From: Microbacterium sp. APC 3901
GTDB taxonomy: Bacteria > Actinomycetota > Actinomycetes > Actinomycetales > Microbacteriaceae
DNA length: 64,000 nucleotides
Reading direction: 5' to 3'
Assembly (NCBI RefSeq): GCF_030407765.1
Contig: NZ_JASDCU010000016.1
Span: forward strand, 1-64,000
Part shown: positions 15,516 through 24,242 of the stretch, piece by piece
Layout of the letters: each line of letters begins with the position of its first letter
How positions within the stretch are numbered: the first letter of the stretch is position 1
Made by a program: the position numbers and the translations under genes
The notes under the pieces: model-generated
Seen by the model: only the letters and a program-made list of their open reading frames with translations
Database searches by the model: none
Told to the model about the DNA's origin: nothing

Positions 15516-16043
15516 ATGACGACTCTGGTGCTCCGTGACGGTGCCGTGGCCGATGCCGACCGGATCGCCGAAGTGCATGTGCGCTCCTGGCAAGCGGCGT
15601 ACCGCGGACTCATCGACCAGGAGCTCCTGGACGGCCTGTCGATCTCGGATCGTGCTGACGGCTGGCGACGGAACATCTCCGCCCCGCTGCCCACGATCAT
15701 CGGCATCCTGGTCGCGGAGCGCAAGGGCAGGATCGTCGGCTGGACATCGTTCGGCTCAGGACGCGAAGAGGAAGGCGCGTCTGACGGGGAGATCTACGGC
15801 ATCTACGCCGACCCCGCGGAGTGGTCGACCGGTGTCGGGCGCGCGTTGCTCGCGGCGGCCGAACACCGGATCACGGCCGCCGGGCACACGCAGGCCTACC
15901 TGTGGGTACTCGACGGGAACGAGCGCGCCGATGCCTTCTACGCTCGCCACGGCTGGCAGCTCGACGGCGCGCGCAAGGTCGAGGAACGGCCGGACATGAG
16001 CCTGCGAGAGCACCGCCGGGTCAAGCGCTTCACCCACTCCTGA
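15516..16043 (+). CDS. GNAT-family N-acetyltransferase
   Basis: A 175-residue GCN5-related acetyltransferase using acetyl-CoA. The start RDGAVADADRIAEVHVRSWQAAYRG, the motif A region YADPAEWSTGVGRALLAAAEHRI and the closing ADAFYARHGWQLDGARK are characteristic. The acceptor cannot be told; relatives modify amines, peptides or antibiotics. TAGAGT at 15504-15509 ends 6 nt before the ATG, indicating a leaderless transcript. It stands alone between the divergent ROK operon and the convergent aldehyde dehydrogenase. Confidence 0.9.
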   Translation: MTTLVLRDGAVADADRIAEVHVRSWQAAYRGLIDQELLDGLSISDRADGWRRNISAPLPTIIGILVAERKGRIVGWTSFGSGREEEGASDGEIYGIYADPAEWSTGVGRALLAAAEHRITAAGHTQAYLWVLDGNERADAFYARHGWQLDGARKVEERPDMSLREHRRVKRFTHS

Positions 16044-16081
16044 CGCACTGGACGATCTGCTCACGCTGCCGCGCACCTGGA

Positions 16082-17515
16082 TCAGTCGAGCGCCGACATC
16101 ACGTGCTTGATGCGCGTGTAGTCGTCGAAGCCGTACTGCGAGAGGTCCTTGCCGTAGCCGGAGTGCTTGAAACCGCCGTGCGGCATGTCCGAGACGAACG
16201 GGATGTGCGTGTTGATCCACACACATCCGAAGTCGAGGTCGCGTGAGAAGCGCATCGCCCGGGCGTGGTCGGTCGTCCACACCGATGAGGCCAGCGCATA
16301 GGGCACGTCGTTGGCCATCTCGAGCGCCTGCTCCTCGGTGTCGAACGACTGCACGGTGAGCACCGGGCCGAAGATCTCGCCCTGCACGGCCTCGTCGTCC
16401 TGGTGCAGACCCGACACGATGGTCGCCTCGAAGAAATAGCCCTTCTCGCCCTGACGCGCGCCACCGGTCTCGATCGTTGCGTGCGCGGGCAGCCGGTCGA
16501 CGAATCCCTGCACCTGGGCGAGCTGAGCCGCACTGCTGAGCGGGCCGTAGAGCACGCCCTCCTCATGCGGGCCGCCGGTGCGAGCATCCGCCTTCGCCGT
16601 CTCGACCAGCGCGGCGACGAACTCGTCGTGCACCGATGAGTGCACGAGCACGCGAGTCGCGGCGGTGCAGTCCTGCCCGGCATTGAAGAAGGCGCCGGCG
16701 ACGATGCCGGATGCCGCCTTGTCGAGGTTCGCGTCGGGGAACACGATCGCCGGCGCCTTGCCGCCGAGCTCGAGGTGCACCCGCTTGACGTCGTCGGCCG
16801 CCGATCGCGCGACAGCCATGCCGGCGCGCACGGATCCGGTGATGGCGACCATCTGCGGGGTCGGATGCTCGACCAGCGCCACCCCTGTATCGCGGTCGCC
16901 CAGCACGACGTTGAGCGTGCCGGCGGGCGTGTGCAGCGCGACGATCTCGGCGAGCAGCAGGGTGGTCAGCGGGGTCGACTCGGCCGGCTTGAGCACGACC
17001 GTGTTGCCTGCGGCGAGCGCAGGTGCGATCTTCCACACCGCCATGTTGAGCGGGTAGTTCCAGGGAGTGACCTGACCGATCACGCCGATCGGCTCGCGTC
17101 GCACGAACGAGGTGTGGCCGGCGAGATACTCCCCCGCCGCCCGACCCTCGAGGCTGCGAGCGGCACCGGCGAAGAACCGCAGCTGATCGATCGACTGCAC
17201 GATCTCGTCGGCGACGAGGCTGGCCCGGGGCTTGCCGGTGTCCTTCGACTCGAGGTCGGCGAACTCCTCGGCGCGCGCCTGCATCTCATCGGCGATGCGG
17301 AACAGCGCGAGCTGGCGATCGGCTGGGGTGGTGTCGCGCCAGAGCGGGAAGGCGGCGGACGCCGCGGCGTAGGCCGCATCGACATCGGAGGTGTCGGAGA
17401 CCGGCAGCTCGCCATACGTCTCCTCGGTCACGGGGTCGATGAGCGGCATCCGCCCCTGACCGCTCACGGGAACGTACTGCCCGCCGATGAAGTTCTGAAG
17501 GAGTTCTGTGGCCAT
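16082..17515 (-). CDS. Aldehyde dehydrogenase, probable gamma-aminobutyraldehyde dehydrogenase
   Basis: A 477-residue NAD(P)-dependent aldehyde dehydrogenase of the betaine-aldehyde/aminobutyraldehyde (PatD/PuuC-like) branch. TPWNYPLNMAVWK, the general-base Glu in HLELGGKAPAIVF and the nucleophile Cys in NAGQDCTAATR are present, as is the C-terminal GFKHSGYGKDLS. It would oxidise 4-aminobutanal, or its glutamyl form, to GABA. The ATG at 17515 is preferred (MATELLQNFIGGQ is the usual N-terminus), with ATG 17524 as an alternative; TAGCAT ends 7 nt before 17515. It diverges from an Lrp gene followed by a polyamine-type oxidase, which supports the amine role. Confidence 0.9.
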   Translation of the reverse strand: MATELLQNFIGGQYVPVSGQGRMPLIDPVTEETYGELPVSDTSDVDAAYAAASAAFPLWRDTTPADRQLALFRIADEMQARAEEFADLESKDTGKPRASLVADEIVQSIDQLRFFAGAARSLEGRAAGEYLAGHTSFVRREPIGVIGQVTPWNYPLNMAVWKIAPALAAGNTVVLKPAESTPLTTLLLAEIVALHTPAGTLNVVLGDRDTGVALVEHPTPQMVAITGSVRAGMAVARSAADDVKRVHLELGGKAPAIVFPDANLDKAASGIVAGAFFNAGQDCTAATRVLVHSSVHDEFVAALVETAKADARTGGPHEEGVLYGPLSSAAQLAQVQGFVDRLPAHATIETGGARQGEKGYFFEATIVSGLHQDDEAVQGEIFGPVLTVQSFDTEEQALEMANDVPYALASSVWTTDHARAMRFSRDLDFGCVWINTHIPFVSDMPHGGFKHSGYGKDLSQYGFDDYTRIKHVMSALD

Positions 17516-17580
17516 ACTCGCCATGCTAGCGATCGGATTGCGAATACAGAAGAGTCAGCTGTCCGGAACGATGGAATCAG

Positions 17581-17615
17581 TTGCTTCGGTCGCAAGATCC
17601 TGTCAATATCGACAC
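17581..17615 (+). promoter_or_regulatory. Promoter of the first Lrp gene
   Basis: TTGCTT (17581-17586), a 17-bp spacer and CAATAT (17604-17609) precede the ATG at 17616 by 6 nt, predicting a leaderless message. The 100-bp divergent region also holds GATTGCGAATAC (on the aldehyde dehydrogenase side), a possible Lrp contact because a similar GATTC-NNNN-GAATC palindrome lies before the second Lrp gene. Confidence 0.65.
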
Positions 17616-18083
17616 ATGAGCGCCACAGTGAAGCAGCCCATGCTGGATGACATCTCGAAGCGGATCGTCGAGCTGCTGCAGGAGGACGGCCGTCGCCCCT
17701 ACGCCGAGATCGGCCGAGAGGTGGGGCTCAGCGAAGCGGCGGCGCGCCAGCGGGTGCAGCGCATGACCGAAGCCGGCATCATCCAGATCGTCGCGGTGAC
17801 CGACCCGATGCAGCTCGGCTTCAACCGCATGTCGATGATCGGCATCCGCGTCACCGGCGACCCGAGGCTCATCGCCGAGGAGCTGACGAAGATCACCGAG
17901 CTCGCCTACGTCGTCGTGACGCTGGGCACCTTCGACATCCTCGTCGAGGCCGTGTGCGAGAGCGACACCCACCTGCTCGACCTGATCGCCACCCGCATCC
18001 GCACGATCCCCGGCATCACCCACACCGAGAGCCTGCTCTACGCCGGCCTCTACAAAGACCTCTACAACTGGGGCACGCGCTGA
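17616..18083 (+). CDS. Lrp/AsnC-family regulator (paralogue 1)
   Basis: A 155-residue feast/famine regulator: a helix-turn-helix (EDGRRPYAEIGREVGLSEAA plus ARQRVQRM) and a C-terminal RAM ligand-binding domain (IVAVTDPMQLGFNRMSMIGIRV onward). It aligns without gaps over its whole length with the regulator at 42992, sharing DPMQLGF, VGLSEAA and the YNWGTR end. Its ATG lacks a Shine-Dalgarno but follows a -10 box by 6 nt. It sits between the divergent aldehyde dehydrogenase and the downstream amine oxidase, 29 bp away, so it probably controls both in response to an amine or amino acid. Confidence 0.93.
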   Translation: MSATVKQPMLDDISKRIVELLQEDGRRPYAEIGREVGLSEAAARQRVQRMTEAGIIQIVAVTDPMQLGFNRMSMIGIRVTGDPRLIAEELTKITELAYVVVTLGTFDILVEAVCESDTHLLDLIATRIRTIPGITHTESLLYAGLYKDLYNWGTR

Positions 18084-18112
18084 GGCGCGGGTCCGGAAAC
18101 CAGGAGCACACC

Positions 18113-19519
18113 ATGGGAACCACGGTCTTCGAACGTCGCCGCCCCGCGGATGCCGTGATCGACGCCTCGCTGCGCGACACCGCCTTCGGCGTGTTCTGGC
18201 TCGATGACGTCGAGCGTGTGGCGCACCCCGCCCTGACCGGGAGCATCACCGCCGACCTCGCCATCGTCGGCGGCGGGTACGCCGGGCTCTGGACCGCCGT
18301 GCGCGCGAAGGAGCGCGACCCCGAGCGCCGCGTCGTGCTGCTCGAGGCCTCGCGCATCGCGTGGGCCGCCTCGGGGCGTAACGGCGGATTCTGCGAGGCG
18401 AGCCTCACGCACGGACACGAGAACGGCCTCACCCGCTGGCCCGACGAGATAGACCGCCTCGAAGAGCTGGGGGTCGAGAATCTCGACGGCATCGAGGAGA
18501 CGGTGACGCGCTATGGCATGCACGTCGACTTCGAGCGCACCGGTCAGCTGGCCGTGGCCGTCGAGCCACACCAGGTCGAGTGGCTGCGTGAAGAGGAGGG
18601 CTTCCTCGACCGCGAGGCCGTGCAGGCCGAGGTGCACTCCGACACGTTCCTCGCCGGCGCCTGGGATCGCGACACGAGCGCTCTGGTGCATCCTGCGAAG
18701 CTCGGGCTCGAACTGGCCCGCGTCGCGGTCGAGCTCGGGGTCGAGATCTACGAGCACTCTCTCGTGCGCGAGGTGCTCGGCGACGGGTCGAGCGCGATCA
18801 CACTCGTCACGCGTGACGGCGGGCGGGTGCGAGCGGATGCCGTGGCGCTCGCCACGAACGTCTTCCCCTCGCTGCTCAAGCGCAACCGCCTGATGACCGT
18901 GCCGGTCTACGACTACGTGCTGATGACCGAGCCGCTGACCGACGAGCAGCTCGCCTCGATCGGCTGGTCGAACCGACAGGGCCTTGCCGACAGCGCCAAC
19001 CAGTTCCACTATTACCGGCTCACGGCCGACAACCGCATCCTCTTCGGCGGCTACGACGCGGTCTACCACTTCGGCGGCAAGGTGCGCCCCGAGTACGAGG
19101 ACCGCGCCGAGAGTCACCGCAAGCTGGCATCGCACTTCTTCACGACGTTCCCTCAGCTCGAGGGTCTGCGCTTCACGCACCGGTGGGCAGGCGCGATCGA
19201 CTCCTCGAGCCGCTTCTGCGCGTTCTTCGGCACCGCCCGAAAGGGCCGGGTCGCCTACGCGACCGGGTTCACCGGCCTCGGCGTCGGCGCAGCCCGCTTC
19301 GCCGCCGACGTCATGCTCGACAAGCTCTCCGGAGATCCGACCGAACGCACCGAACTCGCGATGGTGCGCGAGAAGCCGATCTCCTTCCCGCCCGAGCCCG
19401 TCGCCTCCATCGGCGTCAACCTCGTGCGCGCGGCGATGGACCGGGCCGATCACAACGAGGGCAAGCGCAACCTGTTCCTCAAGACACTCGATGCCGTCGG
19501 CATGGGGTTCGACTCGTGA
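18113..19519 (+). CDS. puuB: FAD-dependent amine oxidase, probable gamma-glutamylputrescine oxidase
   Basis: A 468-residue DAO-fold flavoprotein like PuuB. The FAD-binding IVGGGYAGLW lies at residues 51-60, then AASGRNGGFCEAS, and a C-terminal TGFTGLGVGAARFAADVMLD segment closes the flavin site. PuuB relatives oxidise gamma-glutamylputrescine with O2 to the aminobutyraldehyde, ammonia and H2O2. The start at 18113 follows AGGAGC by 7 nt. The partner enzymes PuuA and PuuD are encoded 33 kb away in this window, and an aldehyde dehydrogenase lies beside it. The exact amine substrate is inferred. Confidence 0.85.
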   Translation: MGTTVFERRRPADAVIDASLRDTAFGVFWLDDVERVAHPALTGSITADLAIVGGGYAGLWTAVRAKERDPERRVVLLEASRIAWAASGRNGGFCEASLTHGHENGLTRWPDEIDRLEELGVENLDGIEETVTRYGMHVDFERTGQLAVAVEPHQVEWLREEEGFLDREAVQAEVHSDTFLAGAWDRDTSALVHPAKLGLELARVAVELGVEIYEHSLVREVLGDGSSAITLVTRDGGRVRADAVALATNVFPSLLKRNRLMTVPVYDYVLMTEPLTDEQLASIGWSNRQGLADSANQFHYYRLTADNRILFGGYDAVYHFGGKVRPEYEDRAESHRKLASHFFTTFPQLEGLRFTHRWAGAIDSSSRFCAFFGTARKGRVAYATGFTGLGVGAARFAADVMLDKLSGDPTERTELAMVREKPISFPPEPVASIGVNLVRAAMDRADHNEGKRNLFLKTLDAVGMGFDS

Positions 19520-19863
19520 GCGAGCTCGCTGCCGGCGAGCGGGCGGATGCCGCGGCGCTGCCGCTCTCGCACCGACCGCTGCCGGCCGACGAGGTGCTGA
19601 TCGGCAGGCCGACCGCGGCGACCCACACGTTGGCGACGCTCGGCGGGGTCGAGATCGGCGTCTGGGAGATGACGCCCGGTACGGCATCCGACACCGAGGT
19701 CGATGAGGTGTTCGTCGTGCTCTCGGGCCACGCCCGCATCGAGTTCGTCGAGCCGGCGCTGCCCGCGATCGAGGTCGACGCCGGGTCGGTGGTGCGTCTG
19801 AACGCAGGGCAGCGCACCGTGTGGACGGTCACCGAGACCCTGCGCAAGATCTACATCGCCTGA
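19516..19863 (+). CDS. Cupin-domain protein (DUF861/EutQ-like)
   Basis: A 115-residue single-domain cupin. The visible core is GVWEMTPGTASDTEVDEVFVVLSGHARIEFVE, then VDAGSVVRLNAGQRTVWTVTETLRKIYIA. The start is GTG at 19516, overlapping the stop of the amine oxidase gene (GTGA), so the two are coupled. Similar small cupins are often encoded beside PuuB-like oxidases; a role in handling an aldehyde, in metal-dependent catalysis or in sensing is not established. The classic cupin histidine pair is incomplete, which argues against a typical dioxygenase. Confidence 0.85.
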   Translation: MSELAAGERADAAALPLSHRPLPADEVLIGRPTAATHTLATLGGVEIGVWEMTPGTASDTEVDEVFVVLSGHARIEFVEPALPAIEVDAGSVVRLNAGQRTVWTVTETLRKIYIA

Positions 19864-19869
19864 CGCGTC

Positions 19870-20649
19870 TCAGTGTCGCGCGGCGGCTGCGACTGTCGTC
19901 GCGGCGACCGGCCTCTCATCTGTGCCCTTGATCACCCAGTAGACGACGGCGACGGCGAGGATGCCGATGACGGGCCCGAGGAAGGTCGCCCAGGCTGTGC
20001 CGAGCGGGGCGAACCCGACGGAGAACACCGAGACGTCCCAGAGACCGTGCAGCGCCATGGCCCAGATGAGAGAACCCGTGACTCGCCGCACGATGTAGAA
20101 GCAGGTGCCCGACATCGCGGCGAGCACGACCTGGCCGAGGGTGGGGGCGAGCGGGGCACCGAGGGCGGCATTGACGATGTGCATCCCGCCGAAGAGGAGA
20201 GAGGTGAACAGCCACACCCACACTTCCGAGAGACGTGAGCGAAGGGCCGTCAGCAGGAGTCCTCGTGACATCAACTCTTCGCAGAATCCGACGGCGAGCC
20301 CGAGAGCGAGAAGCGACAGCAGAAAGGACCCGTCGAACTTCGACCAGTCGGTGTTGAACAGGTTCACCACGGCGACCACGAGCATGAGCGCGGGTACGAA
20401 GATCGGCCACTTGTGATGCGACCGCTTGCGCTCGAACAGCGCAGGCGTCCACCACCCCAGAATCCAGGTGGTGATGGCGAGCAGCACCGCGCCGACCGCG
20501 AGGTCGAGCACTGCTCCGCGCCACGTGAATTCGGCGGACTTGCCGATGTCGGTGTACGCCACCCCGCTCAGCTTCGAGACGACGAAGATGACGAGGACGT
20601 AGCCGACGTAGATCGCCAGCCCGATCCAGACCCGAGGGGTGACGCGCAC
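19870..20649 (-). CDS. CPBP-family intramembrane protease
   Basis: A 259-residue polytopic membrane protein of the CPBP (CAAX protease and bacteriocin-processing, ABI) family. The catalytic motif GFCEELMSRG (E124, E125, R129), FGGMHIVN (H157) and HGLWD (H201) are all in place on predicted helices, so an active glutamic intramembrane protease is likely. The substrate is unknown; relatives process prenylated or small exported peptides. GTG is the only plausible start, with just a distant AAAGG upstream. It converges on the cupin gene with 6 bp between stop codons. Confidence 0.88.
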   Translation of the reverse strand: MRVTPRVWIGLAIYVGYVLVIFVVSKLSGVAYTDIGKSAEFTWRGAVLDLAVGAVLLAITTWILGWWTPALFERKRSHHKWPIFVPALMLVVAVVNLFNTDWSKFDGSFLLSLLALGLAVGFCEELMSRGLLLTALRSRLSEVWVWLFTSLLFGGMHIVNAALGAPLAPTLGQVVLAAMSGTCFYIVRRVTGSLIWAMALHGLWDVSVFSVGFAPLGTAWATFLGPVIGILAVAVVYWVIKGTDERPVAATTVAAAARH

Positions 20650-20736
20650 GAGGTGGGGCCTTTCTGTCGGAGAGCGAGTTCAGATCACCAACATATCGGT
20701 CGGTGACGCCGCCACGTCGGACGCTTCGGCTTTTCG

Positions 20737-21990
20737 TCAGCCGCAGTCCTTGGAAGGTTCGCGCGCACCGCCCAAGGTGGGCAGCCAGAGCAGCAGGTCC
20801 GGAAGTGCGGCATACGCTGCGAGGCCGTGGGTCACGTCCGGGTACCGATGGAAGGTCACGTCCGCCTGCTGAGAGCAGAGGAGCGTGACGTACTTCTCCG
20901 TGGCACTGGGCAGCACCAGTTCGTCGGCTTCACCCTGACCGACGAACACCGGAACGGCCAGAGGCTGACCGCCTGCGCTGTTCTCCTGAAGCAGGGTCTT
21001 CCACGGCTCGGTGGTGGCCGGATCGCTGGTGACGTACCCGCCGACGAGGGGATCGGCGATCGCATGCAGCTCCTTGGTCTGCGTGAGCAGGCAGAGTTCG
21101 GCCATCTTCGGTGTGGCCTTCTCTCCGGCGGGGGTGAGGATCGCGGTGATCTCGTCTGAGGTGAAGCGATCCGCATAGGCCGCCGCGTAGGCGGGAATGG
21201 CGAGCGACGCGATCGTCACACCGGAGAGGTTCACGATGTCGTCGGTCATCAGCGCGTTCAGGTCGGCTGCGGGGGCGGCGACCGCCACTCCCTGGACCTC
21301 GAGTTCAGGGGCGTACGAGGCGGCTCGCTGCGCGGCGAAGAGAACTGCCTGACCTCCCTGCGAGTGACCCCACAGCACGACCCGACTGCTCGCATCGGCA
21401 CCGTCGATCCGACGAGCCGCGCGCACGATGTCCAACACGCTGTTCGACTCGGGAACACCGAGGAGATACGACGATTCTCCTTCCACTCCCAGACCCGGAT
21501 AGTCGGTCGCGGCGATCGCGTACCCCTCGGCCAGCAGCTCGTGCAGACCCTCGATGTATTGGAACGGATCGAGTCCGAGGGACGGCGCACATTTCGCGGC
21601 CGCTCCCGTCGTCGGATGGGCCCAGGCGATCACCGTCCGGCCACCAGCAGGCGCTGGACCGTCGGGGACGATCACGACACCGGAGACGGGGATGTCTTCA
21701 CCCGCGAGATTCTGCGAGTGATAGATCACCCGCCACGCGCTCGACCCGGTCGGGGCGCTCGCGATGGGCTCGGAGCGGATGATCGCCCCTGGGTCACCGG
21801 AGGGAACGGGTGAGGGCAGGGTGTAGAACGCCGGATCCGTCTTCAGGTCGGCTTGACCCTCGACATACCGTCTGGCGAACTCCGCCGCGGCGAGCGCGAG
21901 CACGACGATGAGGACGATCCCGACGATCAGCAGGATTCGTCGAGTTCGTCGCGGACGACGGGCGTGCGCCGCGGGCGCTCCGGTTCGCAT
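20737..21990 (-). CDS. Membrane-anchored or secreted alpha/beta-hydrolase (secretory lipase family)
   Basis: A 417-residue hydrolase of the LIP/secretory lipase type. An Arg-rich N-terminus (HARRPRRTRR) precedes one hydrophobic helix (ILLIVGIVLIVVLALAAAEF, residues 19-38), i.e. a signal anchor or uncleaved signal peptide. The nucleophile elbow is VVLWGHSQGGQAVLFAA; DYPGLG lies before it and HRYPDVTHGL supplies the catalytic His. It probably hydrolyses lipid or ester substrates outside the membrane. TAGACA (21997-22002) ends 6 nt before the ATG, suggesting a leaderless message. Function is inferred from family only. Confidence 0.87.
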   Translation of the reverse strand: MRTGAPAAHARRPRRTRRILLIVGIVLIVVLALAAAEFARRYVEGQADLKTDPAFYTLPSPVPSGDPGAIIRSEPIASAPTGSSAWRVIYHSQNLAGEDIPVSGVVIVPDGPAPAGGRTVIAWAHPTTGAAAKCAPSLGLDPFQYIEGLHELLAEGYAIAATDYPGLGVEGESSYLLGVPESNSVLDIVRAARRIDGADASSRVVLWGHSQGGQAVLFAAQRAASYAPELEVQGVAVAAPAADLNALMTDDIVNLSGVTIASLAIPAYAAAYADRFTSDEITAILTPAGEKATPKMAELCLLTQTKELHAIADPLVGGYVTSDPATTEPWKTLLQENSAGGQPLAVPVFVGQGEADELVLPSATEKYVTLLCSQQADVTFHRYPDVTHGLAAYAALPDLLLWLPTLGGAREPSKDCG

Positions 21991-22081
21991 AGGGACTGTC
22001 TAGCGCACTGCGGTCGCGGGTGGGGCCGAAGTCCATATCGAGGTATCGCTGTCTGCTGCTCGCGGCGTCTCAGCACGTGGA

Positions 22082-23599
22082 TCAGTGGCCGGCACCGAGG
22101 TTTCCGGTGAGCCGGCCATGAAACTCTGCCGCTGTGTCGTTCAGGCCCTGGATGGTGACGGTCTTTCCGTGGTTCTCGTACTTGGTGACGATGGCGTCGA
22201 GGGCTGCCACAGTGGAGGCGTCCCAGACGTGCGACCGGCTCATGTCGATGATCACGGTGCCGGGGTCGTCGACATACTCGAACTGTGTGGTGAGGTCGTT
22301 GCTGGAGGCGAAGAAGAGTTCCCCGTCGACGGCATAGTGCGCCGTCGCGCTGTAGGGGTTGACGGTGCGGGTGACGCTCACGAAGTGTGCGACCCGTCGA
22401 GCGAACATGATCATCGCGGCGATGACCCCGAGGATGACGCCGACTGCGAGATTATGGGTCCAGACGGTGGCGATGACGGTGATGAGCATGACGGCCGTCT
22501 CACTCTTCGGCATCCGCTTGAGGGTGTTCCAACGGATGCTGTGCCAGTCGAAGGTCGCGATCGAGACGAGGATCATGACGGCGACGAGCGCCGCCATGGG
22601 GATGATCGCCACCACGTCGCCGAGCGCGAGCACAAGGACGAGCAGGAAGACACCGGCGAGGAACGTCGAGATACGCGTGCGTGCGCCGGAGGCCTTGACG
22701 TTGATCATGGTCTGGCCGATCATCGCGCAGCCGCCCATGCCGCCGAACGCGCCGGAGAGAACGTTCGCGGCGCCCTGTCCGAGAGCCTCGCGGGTCTTGC
22801 GGGAGTGGGTGTCGGTGATGTCGTCGACGAGTTTCGCGGTCATCAGCGACTCGAGCAGGCCGACCACGGCCATCGCCAGAGCATAGGGGGCGAGGATCTG
22901 CAGCGTCTCGAAGGTGAGCGGCACATTCGGGATGAACAGCGCTGGGAGGCTCTCGGGGAGTTCTCCCTGGTCGCCGACGTTCGGGACGTTCCAGGCGAAG
23001 ACCACGACTGCGGCGGTGAGCAGCACGATGGCGACCAGTGGCGCCGGGATGACCTTCGTGATCCGCGGCATGAGATACATCACCAGCAGCCCCACCGCGA
23101 CGAGCGGGTAGACCAGCCAAGGAACCCCGATCAACTGAGGGAACTGCGAGGTGAAGATCAGGATCGCCAGAGCGTTCACGAATCCGACCATCACCGAGCG
23201 TGGGATGAACCGCATGAGCTTCGCCACACCGAGCAGAGCCAGCACGATCTGGATGAGACCGCCGAGGAGCACGGTGGCGATGAAGTAGTCCATGCCGTAC
23301 TCGCGGGCCACCGGTGCGATGACGAGCGCGATCGCTCCGGTGGCGGCGGTGATCATGGCGGGGCGTCCGCCGAGGAAGGCGATCGCGACGGCCATGATGA
23401 AGGACGAGAACAGGCCGACGCGCGGGTCGACGCCAGCGATGATCGAGAACGCGATCGCCTCGGGAATCAAGGCGAGTGCGACGACGAGCCCGGCGAGCAC
23501 TTCCCGGGTGAGCAGCCGCGGGCTGCGCAGCGCCTGCATGACGGTGGGTTCGATACGGTGACGCGACGCGGAGCCGCGGGTGGGGGTGACGGCAGCCAT
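22082..23599 (-). CDS. SulP-family inorganic anion transporter
   Basis: A 505-residue SulP/SLC26 protein: LTREVLAGLVVALALIPEAIAFSII at the start, about ten to twelve membrane helices, and a C-terminal STAS domain (VIIDMSRSHVWDASTVAALDAI). SulP members carry sulfate, bicarbonate or other anions by symport or exchange. The ATG has a CGGAGGGCAC ribosome-binding site. It is divergent from a MerR regulator across 163 bp, which suggests MerR control. With no cysteine-biosynthesis or carbonic anhydrase gene alongside, the transported anion cannot be assigned. Confidence 0.93.
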   Translation of the reverse strand: MAAVTPTRGSASRHRIEPTVMQALRSPRLLTREVLAGLVVALALIPEAIAFSIIAGVDPRVGLFSSFIMAVAIAFLGGRPAMITAATGAIALVIAPVAREYGMDYFIATVLLGGLIQIVLALLGVAKLMRFIPRSVMVGFVNALAILIFTSQFPQLIGVPWLVYPLVAVGLLVMYLMPRITKVIPAPLVAIVLLTAAVVVFAWNVPNVGDQGELPESLPALFIPNVPLTFETLQILAPYALAMAVVGLLESLMTAKLVDDITDTHSRKTREALGQGAANVLSGAFGGMGGCAMIGQTMINVKASGARTRISTFLAGVFLLVLVLALGDVVAIIPMAALVAVMILVSIATFDWHSIRWNTLKRMPKSETAVMLITVIATVWTHNLAVGVILGVIAAMIMFARRVAHFVSVTRTVNPYSATAHYAVDGELFFASSNDLTTQFEYVDDPGTVIIDMSRSHVWDASTVAALDAIVTKYENHGKTVTIQGLNDTAAEFHGRLTGNLGAGH

Positions 23600-23762
23600 G
23601 TGCCCTCCGGGGTGTTGGGCTCTCTCGTGAGAGCGCGGGAAACGATGAGGAGCGCAGCAGTGCGCAGGCGTCGGTCAGGCCGACACGGGAAGATGAGGGG
23701 AGCAGGCGCGAGAACCGCGCCGATCTAGACTCTAACGTAATGTGAGTGTTGTGGGGAAAGCA

Positions 23763-24146
23763 ATGGAAGACGAACACGCGAGCGTCGCGACGATGCGGAT
23801 AGGCGAGGTGGCCGAGCGCACGGCGCTCTCATTCCGCTCGCTCCGACACTGGGACGACGTGGGGCTCGTGCAGCCGTCCGCACGCACGGAGGGCGGGTTC
23901 CGGCTCTACACCGAGAAGGACGTCGAACGCATCCTCATCATCCGCAGGATGAAGCCGCTGGGATACACCCTCGACGAGATGCGCGATCTCCTCGACGTCG
24001 TCGATGCCCTCACCGTCGACCCGAGCGATGTCGCGCTGCGCGCCCGGATCGACGACATCCGCGACGGCGCCGACCAGCGTCGCCAGAAGCTCACGGAGCA
24101 TCTCGCCATGGCCGACGAGTTCGTGCAGCTGCTCGGTGAGCTCTAG
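23763..24146 (+). CDS. MerR-family transcriptional regulator
   Basis: A 127-residue MerR regulator: winged HTH MRIGEVAERTALSFRSLRHW, DDVGLVQPSARTEGGFRLY, then a coiled-coil dimerisation helix. It has no cysteines, so it is not a typical metal sensor or SoxR; the short effector region leaves the signal open. The ATG at 23763 is chosen because GGGGAAAG precedes it; an upstream GTG at 23742 would add seven residues. TAGACT (23726-23731) is a likely -10 box. It is divergent from the SulP transporter and probably controls it. Confidence 0.87.
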   Translation: MEDEHASVATMRIGEVAERTALSFRSLRHWDDVGLVQPSARTEGGFRLYTEKDVERILIIRRMKPLGYTLDEMRDLLDVVDALTVDPSDVALRARIDDIRDGADQRRQKLTEHLAMADEFVQLLGEL

Positions 24147-24158
24147 AGCGACGGATCA

Positions 24159-24178
24159 GCCTGGGGGTCGTACCAGGC
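24159..24178. terminator. Weak hairpin between convergent genes
   Basis: GCCTGG (24159-24164) pairs with CCAGGC (24173-24178) around an 8-nt loop, in the 96-bp gap between the ends of the MerR gene and the esterase gene. There is no T-run, so termination is only suggested. Confidence 0.35.
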
Positions 24179-24242
24179 GCGAGGGACGTGGGACTATGGG
24201 GCCGTGCGGATCGTCGGCAGTGCCGTTTCCCGACGCCCCGCG